The translations under genes were made by a program, and so were the position numbers. A stretch of 7,053 nt of DNA, taken from NCBI GenBank assembly GCA_028279995.1, contig JANQMQ010000280.1:1-7053 (forward strand), written 5' to 3'. This DNA is from Candidatus Phaeomarinibacter sp. (GTDB taxonomy: Bacteria; Pseudomonadota; Alphaproteobacteria; CGMCC-115125). The notes under the pieces were generated by a model. It did not search any database. It was not told the origin of the DNA and saw nothing but the letters and a program-made list of their open reading frames with translations. Below, one piece after another: positions 1-7,053 of this stretch; positions within the stretch are counted from its first letter, which is position 1, and the number at the start of each line of letters is the position of its first letter.

Positions 1-907
<907 letters not shown>

Positions 908-919
908 TTACGTATGTAT

Positions 920-1798
920 CTAGACCGCTTCCGCGCCCGAGATAATTTCAATCAGTTCCTTGGTGATCTGGGCCTGACGTGACCGGTTATAGGTCAATGT
1001 CAGCTTGTCGATCATGTCACCGGCATTGCGCGTCGCATTGTCCATGGCGCTCATGCGGGCACCCTGTTCTGATGCGGCATTTTCCAGAAGCGCGCGGAAC
1101 ACCTGTGTTGTCAGGCTGCGCGGCAGAAGATCATTCATGATCTCCGTTTCTTCCGGCTCATACTCATAAGGCACCGGTTCACCCGCATCCGCAGGACGCT
1201 CTGGGATGGAGGCCGGAATGATCTGCTGCTCTGTCGGGATCTGCGTCACAACATTCTGGAAGGCAGAATAGAATATCGTTGCAACATCAAACTCGCCGGC
1301 TTCAAACATATCAAGCACACGCTTGGAGACAGTTTCAGCCTGCGCATATCCGATACGACGCACATCAGCGAACTCGAACGTGTCGATGATCAGATCAGCA
1401 AACTGGCGCTTGAGAATGTCGCGGCCCTTGCGCCCCACACACAGGATCTTCACCGTCTTGCCGTCCGCCAGCAGGTCCTGGACCTTGAGCCGAGCGATAC
1501 GGGCGATCGATGAGTTAAAACCACCGCACAGACCACGGTCTGCAGTTGCAACCACGAGCAGATGCACCTGGTCGCTGCCAGTGCCGATCAGCAGCGGCGA
1601 AGCACCGGCTGACGACAGCATGGAGCCACCAAGGTTCGCCATGACGCTGTCCATACGCTCAGCATACGGACGAGCAGCTTCGGCAGCTTCCTGCGCGCGG
1701 CGCAGCTTGGAGGCTGCCACCATCTGCATGGCCTTGGTGATCTTCTGCGTCGCCTTGACGCTTGCGATCCGGTTACGGAGTTCCTTGAGGCTCGCCAT
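920..1798 (-). CDS. atpG: F1Fo ATP synthase subunit gamma
   Basis: Gamma is the central rotor shaft of F1, coupling rotation of the Fo c-ring to conformational change in the alpha/beta hexamer. The protein has 292 residues, usual for alphaproteobacteria. The N-terminal helix starts [20 protein letters not shown], and the C-terminus ends in the long helix containing [15 protein letters not shown]; these two form the coiled-coil shaft. The family signature [10 protein letters not shown] is at residues 86-95, and the conserved [11 protein letters not shown] stretch at 242-252. The ATG at 1798 is the conserved family start. An AAGGA sits 14 bases upstream and a purine-rich AGAG 7 bases upstream, so the ribosome binding site is only moderate. 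An upstream ATG 13 bases away is out of frame. It lies 48 bases after atpA and 69 bases before atpD, on the same strand, clearly within one operon. Confidence 0.98.
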   Translation of the reverse strand: MASLKELRNRIASVKATQKITKAMQMVAASKLRRAQEAAEAARPYAERMDSVMANLGGSMLSSAGASPLLIGTGSDQVHLLVVATADRGLCGGFNSSIARIARLKVQDLLADGKTVKILCVGRKGRDILKRQFADLIIDTFEFADVRRIGYAQAETVSKRVLDMFEAGEFDVATIFYSAFQNVVTQIPTEQQIIPASIPERPADAGEPVPYEYEPEETEIMNDLLPRSLTTQVFRALLENAASEQGARMSAMDNATRNAGDMIDKLTLTYNRSRQAQITKELIEIISGAEAV

Positions 1799-1846
1799 TG
1801 CTTGCTCTCATATCCTTCTGGCGACTTGCGCCTTTAGTTAGAGCCC

Positions 1847-3376
1847 TTAAGCGAACGACTTTGCGAAAGCTTCAACGCCTTCACGAAGCTTGGCATTCGT
1901 GTCGTCAGACAGGGCACCCGTGTCACGGATGCTTGTCAGAACGTCAGCATGCTTCTCGTGGAAGGTCCGCAGCAACTCTTCTTCAAAGCGGGCAATGTCG
2001 TCCACCGGCAGATTGTCCAGGAAGCCCTGGGTACCCGCAAAGATCACGACAACCTGCTCTTCCATGGCCAGCGGCGAGAACTGCGGCTGCTTGAGCAGCT
2101 CCGTCAGGCGCTCACCACGGTTGAGAAGACGCTGGGTCGTTGCATCAAGGTCAGAACCGAACTGCGCGAAGGCCGCCATTTCGCGGTACTGCGCAAGCTC
2201 GCCCTTGATGGCGCCGGCGACTTTCTTCATCGCCTTCGTCTGGGCAGAGCCACCCACACGCGACACTGACAGACCGACGTTCACAGCAGGACGGATGCCC
2301 TGGAAGAACAGATCCGTCTCAAGGAAGATCTGACCATCGGTGATCGAGATCACGTTGGTGGGAATGTAGGCCGACACGTCATTGGCCTGTGTTTCAATGA
2401 TCGGCAGCGCCGTCATGGAACCAAGACCATTGTCTTCGTTCAGCTTGGCGGAACGCTCAAGCAGACGAGAGTGCAGGTAGAACACGTCACCCGGATAGGC
2501 TTCACGTCCGGGAGGACGGCGAAGCAGCAGGGACATCTGGCGGTAAGCCACAGCCTGCTTGGACAGATCGTCATACACGATCATCGAGTGCATGCCGTTG
2601 TCGCGGAAATATTCCGCAATGGCGCAGCCACCGAACGGTGCAAGGAACTGAAGCGGCGCAGGCTCGGACGCTGTTGCGGCAACAACCACGGAGTATTCCA
2701 TGGCGCCGTTTTCTTCCAGCGTCTTCACGATCTGCGCAACGGTCGAGCGCTTCTGGCCGATGGCGACATAGACGCAGTAGAGCTTCTTGCTCTCGTCGTC
2801 GCCGGCATTGACCTGCTTCTGGTTGAGGATGGCATCCACCGCCACAGCCGTCTTGCCGGTCTGGCGGTCACCAATAACCAGCTCACGCTGGCCACGGCCA
2901 ACCGGGATCAGGGCGTCAATCGCCTTGATGCCCGTCTGCATGGGTTCGTGCACTGACTTACGCGGAATGATGCCCGGCGCCTTCACGTCAACAACGCGGC
3001 GCTCCGTGGCTTCAATCGGGCCCTTGCCGTCAATCGGGTTACCCAGCGGGTCCACAACGCGGCCCAGCAGACCCTTGCCCACGGGCACGTCCACGATGGC
3101 GCCGGTGCGCTTGACGGTGTCGCCTTCCTTGATTTCCTGGTCGGAACCAAAGATCACGACGCCCACATTGTCGTCTTCCAGGTTGAGCGCCATGCCGCGC
3201 ACACCATTGGGGAATTCGACCATCTCACCGGCCTGCACCTGGTCAAGGCCGTATACGCGGGCGATACCGTCACCCACGGACAGCACCTGGCCGATCTCGG
3301 TGACTTCAGCATCAGAACCGAAGTTCTGAATCTGCGTTTTCAGGATCGAGGAAATCTCGGCGGCTTGAATGTCCAT
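1847..3376 (-). CDS. atpA: F1Fo ATP synthase subunit alpha
   Basis: Alpha is the non-catalytic nucleotide-binding subunit that alternates with beta in the F1 hexamer. The protein has 509 residues from the ATG at 3376, typical for the family. It begins [13 protein letters not shown], followed by the beta-barrel domain. The Walker A loop GDRQTGKT is at residues 169-176, and the conserved arginine finger R373 is in [11 protein letters not shown]; both numbers equal those of the E. coli subunit. The C-terminal helical domain is complete and ends in FAKSFA. An in-frame TTG one codon upstream (3379) is possible. I prefer the ATG because it gives the usual MDI start and lies 7 bases from AGAGG. The start overlaps the atpH stop by one base (TGATG), suggesting coupled translation; atpG follows after 48 bases. 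Confidence 0.98.
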   Translation of the reverse strand: MDIQAAEISSILKTQIQNFGSDAEVTEIGQVLSVGDGIARVYGLDQVQAGEMVEFPNGVRGMALNLEDDNVGVVIFGSDQEIKEGDTVKRTGAIVDVPVGKGLLGRVVDPLGNPIDGKGPIEATERRVVDVKAPGIIPRKSVHEPMQTGIKAIDALIPVGRGQRELVIGDRQTGKTAVAVDAILNQKQVNAGDDESKKLYCVYVAIGQKRSTVAQIVKTLEENGAMEYSVVVAATASEPAPLQFLAPFGGCAIAEYFRDNGMHSMIVYDDLSKQAVAYRQMSLLLRRPPGREAYPGDVFYLHSRLLERSAKLNEDNGLGSMTALPIIETQANDVSAYIPTNVISITDGQIFLETDLFFQGIRPAVNVGLSVSRVGGSAQTKAMKKVAGAIKGELAQYREMAAFAQFGSDLDATTQRLLNRGERLTELLKQPQFSPLAMEEQVVVIFAGTQGFLDNLPVDDIARFEEELLRTFHEKHADVLTSIRDTGALSDDTNAKLREGVEAFAKSFA

Positions 3377-3936
3377 CAACCGGCCTCTTTCATAGCAAGC
3401 TTCATGCGATTGAGTTTTGTGCGCAGGGACGTGTCAACCATCCGGCTGCCGAGCTTGACCACAAGGCCGCCCAGAAGTCCGTTATCAACCTTGGTGCTGA
3501 GCGTGACGTCGCTGCCGGTAGCGGCTTTGAGCGTCTCGGTCAGTTTTTGCACCTGCGCATCGGTGAGGGGGTGGGCAGAAGTAACTTCTGCCGAAACCTC
3601 GCCGCGATACTGCGCGACGAGAGCCTTGTAGGTCTTGATCATGCCGTCCAGCGCGAACAGGCGCCGGTTGGTTGCCACAAGGCCGATAAATTTCTTGGTG
3701 AGGTCTGATGCCCCGACCCGGTCAAGCAGGGCCGCCATGGCTTTGGTCTGGTCTTCACGGCCAAAAAGCGGGCTTTTCACGAGATCGCGAAGGTCCGCGC
3801 TCTCACTCAACATCTGCTCAAGGCCTGCAAGATCACCGGCAACCGCATCAATGGCGCCAGCGTCCTTTGCGAGGTCAAAAAGTGCGCTCGCATATCGTCC
3901 GGCGACACCGGTAAAATTCGCGTCTTCGCCTGCCAC
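3376..3936 (-). CDS. atpH: F1Fo ATP synthase subunit delta (OSCP-like stator protein)
   Basis: Delta joins the top of the F1 hexamer to the b-subunit peripheral stalk and so holds the stator still during rotation. The product has 186 residues, the usual family length. The N-terminal helical domain contains [15 protein letters not shown] (about residues 13-27). The conserved C-terminal part runs [15 protein letters not shown], then a glycine-rich [27 protein letters not shown], as expected for this family. The start is GTG at 3936. It is the only credible one: an in-frame TGA lies 8 codons upstream with no ATG, GTG or TTG between, and starting further in would remove the conserved N-terminal helix. 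No clear Shine-Dalgarno sequence is visible before it. This is the first gene of the visible atp operon, so its promoter should lie in the 362-base region to the right. Its last bases carry the ribosome binding site of atpA. Confidence 0.96.
   Translation of the reverse strand: MAGEDANFTGVAGRYASALFDLAKDAGAIDAVAGDLAGLEQMLSESADLRDLVKSPLFGREDQTKAMAALLDRVGASDLTKKFIGLVATNRRLFALDGMIKTYKALVAQYRGEVSAEVTSAHPLTDAQVQKLTETLKAATGSDVTLSTKVDNGLLGGLVVKLGSRMVDTSLRTKLNRMKLAMKEAG
3384..3388 (-). promoter_or_regulatory. Ribosome binding site of atpA, inside the end of atpH
   Basis: The minus strand reads AGAGG here, 7 bases before the ATG at 3376. This favours that ATG over the TTG one codon upstream. The site lies within the last codons of atpH and the two genes overlap as TGATG, so ribosomes finishing delta could restart on alpha. 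Confidence 0.6.
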
Positions 3937-4164
3937 GTAACTGCCCGCTAGAAATCAGTTGCTGGATATTTCTCAACCCTGGGGCGAGGCAACCGCCGCA
4001 ACCTGCCAAGGCATTGAAATACTTAAGAAAATCAGGTGCAGCCCAAGCGTGATCAAACACCGCTCCCGGCCAAACCGCGCGTTAGGTAACACACCGTTTT
4101 CCGCTGTGCAACATAAGTGGCGCGGCAGGCTGACGCACTTGCCTCACAGGTAACTGGAATCCCG

Positions 4165-4181
4165 CTGGCCGGGCTTTTGCA
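4165..4181 (+). promoter_or_regulatory. Candidate sigma-54 (-24/-12) promoter for the CHASE-GGDEF-EAL gene
   Basis: The sequence CTGGCCGGGCTTTTGCA matches 12 of the 14 specified positions of the RpoN consensus YTGGCACGRNNNTTGCW. The GG (4167-4168) and GC (4179-4180) are separated by exactly 10 bases, as that sigma factor requires. If real, transcription would begin near 4192, leaving a leader of about 107 bases before the ATG at 4299. No enhancer-binding site is recognised upstream, and a chance match in GC-rich DNA is possible. Confidence 0.35.
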
Positions 4182-4238
4182 GGCGGCCTCGCGTTCAAGT
4201 TGCACTTATTTAATCAAATCCGGCGACACTGCCTCATT

Positions 4239-4255
4239 ACGGCCAGAAAGGCCGT
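4239..4255 (+). promoter_or_regulatory. Perfect 6-bp inverted repeat in the presumed leader
   Basis: ACGGCC and GGCCGT flank a 5-base loop AGAAA, ending 43 bases before the ATG. The arms pair perfectly and are rich in G and C. There is no run of T after it on the plus strand, so it is not a standard terminator. It could be a leader hairpin affecting translation or stability, or an operator for a dimeric protein. The structure is seen directly; the function is inferred. Confidence 0.35.
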
Positions 4256-4298
4256 CACATCGGCGAAATCTGCTGATGGTCAGGGGGCCAGGGGTGGC

Positions 4299-6767
4299 AT
4301 GAAGACGGTTCGACAGTGGTCAACAGCAAGCGCTGCCGCGTTGCTTGTAGTAACAGCCCTATGCGGCGCTGTGCTGACCTATGCCTCCTATCAGTTTGCG
4401 GTGGAATCGGAAAACCGCGCCGCCGAAGAGCGGTTTGGCTTTGCCCGTGCCGAGATCATCGCCGCCATTGAGGCCCGCATGCGCAACTATGAGTCGGTGC
4501 TGCGCAGTACAAAATCCGTTTTCAGCGTCAGTGCAGACATTACCCGCCAGCAATGGCACGACTACACACAGGGCCTGCAACTCAACAGGCACTTCCCCGG
4601 CATTCAGGCTGTTGGCTATACCCAGTGGGTAAGACAGAAGGACCTGGCCGCATACGAAGCCGCTGTACGTGCCGACGGATTCCCGGATTTTCGCATCCAC
4701 CCCCGTGGCCGTCGTGAGGTCTATGCCGCCATCACCCTCATTGAGCCCATGGATGTCCGCAACCGCCAGGCATTCGGCTACGACATGTGGTCTCAGGAAA
4801 CCCGCCGGTCGGCCATGTCACGGGCACGCGACACAGGCGCCATCACCATCTCAGGCCCCGTCAGACTGAAGCAGGAAATCGATGCCAATGTGCAGGCTGG
4901 AATCCTGATGTATCTGCCGCGCTATGTGGGGTTGAGCGGAACAGACGTTGAAGCCCGACGCCGCGCAAGCGTCGGATATGTCTACGGCGCTTTCAGAATG
5001 GATGACCTGATGACAGGCATCCTGGGGGCCGATACCCGCGATATCGAGATAGAAATATTCGACACCGCCTCTCAGGACATGCAGGGACTGCTGTTCTCAA
5101 GCGCCAAGGCCAGCGGCCCGGCAAATGAAGTATCGGGATTGACGGCGACGGATACACTCGAGCTATACGGTCGCACCTGGCAGATCGTCTCGCACAGCAA
5201 GCCTGGGCTGTTCGCACACAATGGTATCGTCAAACTACCAACCGTGGTCGTGTTACTCAGCGTCGCTCTTTCCATATTCGTCCTTACACTGATGTTTGCA
5301 GCTCTTGGCACGCGACATCGCGCTGCCGCCATCGCCGTAAGGATCACACGCGACCTTGATGAGCGCACAAGAGAACTCTCAACTGCCCTGCGCCGGCAGG
5401 TCGCGATTGAAAACGAATTGCGGTCATTGGTCACCACGGACACGCTGACGGGCCTTCCCAATCGGGCAGCCTTCAATGTCTGGCTGCAGGAAATCAGCAA
5501 TCCAGACTCTCAGGCCGCCGTTTTTCCCGTGGACGAGACACTGCACGGCTACGGCGTATTGATGATGGACCTGGATCGATTCAAGATCGTCAATGACACA
5601 CTGGGCCACGTCACCGGTGATGAACTCCTGTGCGCCGTGGGCGCACGCCTCAGCAAGGACTTGCCCCCGGAGTGCCGGCTCGCCCGCCTGGGGGGTGACG
5701 AGTTTGCCGTCATTCTGCCGGATGACGAGAAACAGACCAGGTCGCTTGCGATCGCGCAGTTGATACAGTCCAAGTTCGAGCAACCGTTCGCGTGTGACAA
5801 CCGGTTGATCAAGACAGCCTGCAGCATCGGCATCGCCTATATCAGCAACGAAGGGGCGGCGCAGGAACGGGTGATGTCACAGGCCGACATTGCGCTTTAT
5901 CGCGCAAAGGATACCGGCCGAGGCCTGATCAGGGTCTTTGATGAAGTACTCGAGGCTGAAACCGTCCACAGGGCCTCGGTGGAAGATGCCCTGGAAGGCG
6001 CCTTGTCGCGCGGCGAGTTCCATCTGGAGTTCCAACCCAAGCTGCACAGCAATGGCGGACAACTGGCTGGCGCAGAGGCCCTGCTGCGCTGGATACACCC
6101 CACTCTTGGATTCATCCCACCGGATCTGTTCATTCAAGCTGCGGAGGAAACCGGACATCTGGCCGCCATATCAGCATGGGTTCTTGAGACCACCTGCGCC
6201 CAGATAAGGGCATGGGAAGATGCAGGCGTCACCGATGCCCCCATTGCCATCAACTTCTCATCGCAGCAGCTGCAATCGAGATCACTCGTCGAGACTGTGT
6301 CACAGATGCTCGAGCTCTATGATATTGCGCCTGACAAGCTTGAAATCGAAATCACCGAAAGCATGCTGATCGATGACTTCGAGCAGGCTGCCTATCAGCT
6401 GACACGTCTGCGCGATCTTGGCATTTCCATTGCGCTTGATGATTTTGGCACCGGCTACTCCTCGTTGTCTTACCTGCACCGGCTGGAAGTGGACGTACTG
6501 AAGATCGACCGGTCCTTCGTCGGCAGCCTCGATCAATCTCAGTCGCGCAACATCGTTGAATCAATCCTGACACTGGCAAAGACCCTGAACCTGAGAACGG
6601 TGGGCGAAGGCGTCGAGACGGTGGAACAGGCGCAGTTCCTCAAGGCCAACGGCTGTGACGAGATGCAGGGCTGGCTGTTCAGCAAGTCACTGCGTGCGGA
6701 GGACTTCGAGCAGTGGGTAGCATCTGACGCCGCCATGCCCGTCGCCGCGAAGATCGCTGTGGCCTGA
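4299..6767 (+). CDS. Membrane sensor diguanylate cyclase/phosphodiesterase (CHASE-GGDEF-EAL)
   Basis: The 822-residue product is predicted to sense an extracytoplasmic signal and control cyclic-di-GMP. In order: one membrane helix (about 10-31); a periplasmic CHASE-type domain with FPGIQAVGY (from residue 99) and further on FGYDMWS and ARDTGA; a second helix (about 313-336); a charged coiled-coil linker (about 340-378); GGDEF (from about 375); and EAL (about 560-808). The GGDEF half has DTLTGLPNR (381-389), DLDRFKIVND (424-433) and an intact GGDEF (465-469), but no RxxD inhibitory site in front. The EAL half keeps E593 (EAL), N652, E687 (ITES), D714-D715 (DDFGTGYSS), K735, E773 and Q790, the residues expected for metal binding and catalysis. 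Both activities are therefore possible. I chose the ATG at 4299, just before the first membrane helix and after G-rich AGGGG stretches. An in-frame TTG at 4200 would add 33 residues with no domain-like character. The gene stands alone, divergent from atpH and convergent with priA. The ligand is unknown. Confidence 0.95.
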   Translation: MKTVRQWSTASAAALLVVTALCGAVLTYASYQFAVESENRAAEERFGFARAEIIAAIEARMRNYESVLRSTKSVFSVSADITRQQWHDYTQGLQLNRHFPGIQAVGYTQWVRQKDLAAYEAAVRADGFPDFRIHPRGRREVYAAITLIEPMDVRNRQAFGYDMWSQETRRSAMSRARDTGAITISGPVRLKQEIDANVQAGILMYLPRYVGLSGTDVEARRRASVGYVYGAFRMDDLMTGILGADTRDIEIEIFDTASQDMQGLLFSSAKASGPANEVSGLTATDTLELYGRTWQIVSHSKPGLFAHNGIVKLPTVVVLLSVALSIFVLTLMFAALGTRHRAAAIAVRITRDLDERTRELSTALRRQVAIENELRSLVTTDTLTGLPNRAAFNVWLQEISNPDSQAAVFPVDETLHGYGVLMMDLDRFKIVNDTLGHVTGDELLCAVGARLSKDLPPECRLARLGGDEFAVILPDDEKQTRSLAIAQLIQSKFEQPFACDNRLIKTACSIGIAYISNEGAAQERVMSQADIALYRAKDTGRGLIRVFDEVLEAETVHRASVEDALEGALSRGEFHLEFQPKLHSNGGQLAGAEALLRWIHPTLGFIPPDLFIQAAEETGHLAAISAWVLETTCAQIRAWEDAGVTDAPIAINFSSQQLQSRSLVETVSQMLELYDIAPDKLEIEITESMLIDDFEQAAYQLTRLRDLGISIALDDFGTGYSSLSYLHRLEVDVLKIDRSFVGSLDQSQSRNIVESILTLAKTLNLRTVGEGVETVEQAQFLKANGCDEMQGWLFSKSLRAEDFEQWVASDAAMPVAAKIAVA

Positions 6768-6794
6768 CCCGGGACTACCACCCGAAAGACTGCT

Positions 6795-7053
6795 CTAGAG
6801 AAAACTCTGCGGGTCGACATCAACGGCAAGGCGCACGGCGTTTGGCAGCTTCACATGCTCCAGCCATGCCCTGACATACTTCTGCACCTGAAAATCCCGG
6901 CCCGCCTTGATAAGGAAACGCACCCTGTGGCGCCCGCGCAGAAGAGCAATGGGCGCTGGAGCAGGCCCGAGAACACGAACCCCGTCTGCCGCCGGCACCG
7001 CACGCGCCAGCTGCCGCGCAGTGTCCATCGCCTGCGCCTGGTCGGGTGCTGAA
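6795..7053 (-). CDS. priA: Primosomal protein N' / replication restart helicase PriA, C-terminal 85 residues (start beyond window)
   Basis: PriA is a 3'-to-5' DNA helicase that recognises abandoned replication forks and starts reloading of the replicative helicase. Only the C-terminal domain is in the window; the frame is open to the right edge and ends at TAG (6795-6797). The visible residues include VRVLGPAPAPIALLRGRHRVRFLIKA, then a short helical stretch and the terminal DVDPQSFL. The GPAPAP...LRGR.R pattern and the DVDPQSF ending are characteristic of the PriA C-terminus. The zinc-binding cysteines and helicase motifs lie outside the window and cannot be checked. The gene points toward the atp operon on the same strand, but the plus-strand GGDEF-EAL gene lies between, so the two are unlikely to form one transcript. 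Confidence 0.93.
   Translation of the reverse strand, partial: SAPDQAQAMDTARQLARAVPAADGVRVLGPAPAPIALLRGRHRVRFLIKAGRDFQVQKYVRAWLEHVKLPNAVRLAVDVDPQSFL

Larger units (their letters stand above)
3937..4298. other. Divergent intergenic region between atpH and the c-di-GMP gene
   Basis: These 362 bases separate two genes read outward, so they should contain the promoters of both the atp operon (minus) and the GGDEF-EAL gene (plus). I found no convincing coding sequence. On the minus strand only weak sigma-70-like combinations are visible, for example TTGATC upstream of an AT-rich stretch near 4020-4040, and I do not call a start site. On the plus strand there is a sigma-54-like element (4165-4181), an AT-rich patch (about 4205-4220) and a short hairpin (4239-4255), listed separately. 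A 9-base-period direct repeat GCAACC-GCC-GCAACC lies at 3989-4003, 53 bases before the atpH start; its meaning is unknown. Confidence 0.7.

Noticed and set aside
3377..3379. TTG start of atpA one codon upstream of the ATG
   Set aside because: The ATG gives the usual MDI N-terminus and is well spaced from AGAGG; the TTG adds a single residue.
3989..4003. Direct repeat GCAACC-GCC-GCAACC upstream of atpH as a regulator site
   Set aside because: Two short GC-rich copies with one helix turn nearly between them can arise by chance, and no known binding motif is recognised; noted only in the intergenic entry.
3875..4060. Minus-strand ORF of 61 codons overlapping the atpH start
   Set aside because: It overlaps the conserved atpH N-terminus in another frame and shows no domain or ribosome binding site.
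4200..4298. TTG start giving a 33-residue N-terminal extension of the CHASE-GGDEF-EAL protein
   Set aside because: The extension has no domain-like features and would cover the hairpin, and the ATG at 4299 directly precedes the first membrane helix with G-rich sequence upstream.
4117..4302. Plus-strand ORF of 61 codons starting GTG and ending in ATGA overlap with the c-di-GMP gene
   Set aside because: No family resemblance, no ribosome binding site seen, and the sigma-54 candidate lies inside it; the overlap alone is weak evidence. Only the last eight codons are kept as a speculative leader ORF.
6770..6784. CGGG-ACTACCA-CCCG stem as a bidirectional terminator
   Set aside because: Only 4 base pairs and no T-run on either strand; too weak to call.

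Overview
The window looks like chromosomal core DNA from an alphaproteobacterium. It holds a cluster coding for F1-ATPase subunits in the order delta-alpha-gamma-beta, with no F0 genes in sight, and the protein sequences are alphaproteobacterial in character. For example, the beta subunit has the longer segment after its catalytic glutamate that mitochondrial beta also has. I cannot name a genus from this sequence alone.

Layout, left to right. Bases 1-850 hold the N-terminal 283 residues of atpD (F1 beta), cut by the window edge. Next come atpG (gamma, 920-1798), atpA (alpha, 1847-3376) and atpH (delta, 3376-3936). All four are on the minus strand and are transcribed right to left as atpH-atpA-atpG-atpD; atpC would be expected just beyond the left edge. 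A 362-base divergent intergenic region (3937-4298) follows. Then a plus-strand gene (4299-6767) encodes an 822-residue membrane protein with the architecture TM-CHASE-TM-coiled coil-GGDEF-EAL, a sensor for cyclic-di-GMP turnover. It converges, across 27 bases, on the C-terminal end of priA (6795-7053, minus strand, cut by the right edge).

How the genes relate. The atp genes encode most of the catalytic F1 head and the delta stator subunit. The alpha start overlaps the delta stop (TGATG), consistent with coupled translation. The c-di-GMP gene has no obvious functional link to ATP synthase. It sits in the opposite orientation between priA and atpH, two genes that, from memory, are neighbours in several alphaproteobacteria, so it may be an insertion into an otherwise conserved neighbourhood. 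Its GGDEF and EAL catalytic motifs all look intact, but the RxxD inhibitory site in front of GGDEF is missing. Its upstream region contains a good match to a sigma-54 (-24/-12) promoter and a short perfect hairpin in the presumed leader.

I see no mobile element, CRISPR array, tRNA or rRNA, and nothing that amounts to a new multigene system. The unusual points are the placement, predicted regulation and predicted biochemistry of the CHASE-GGDEF-EAL gene.
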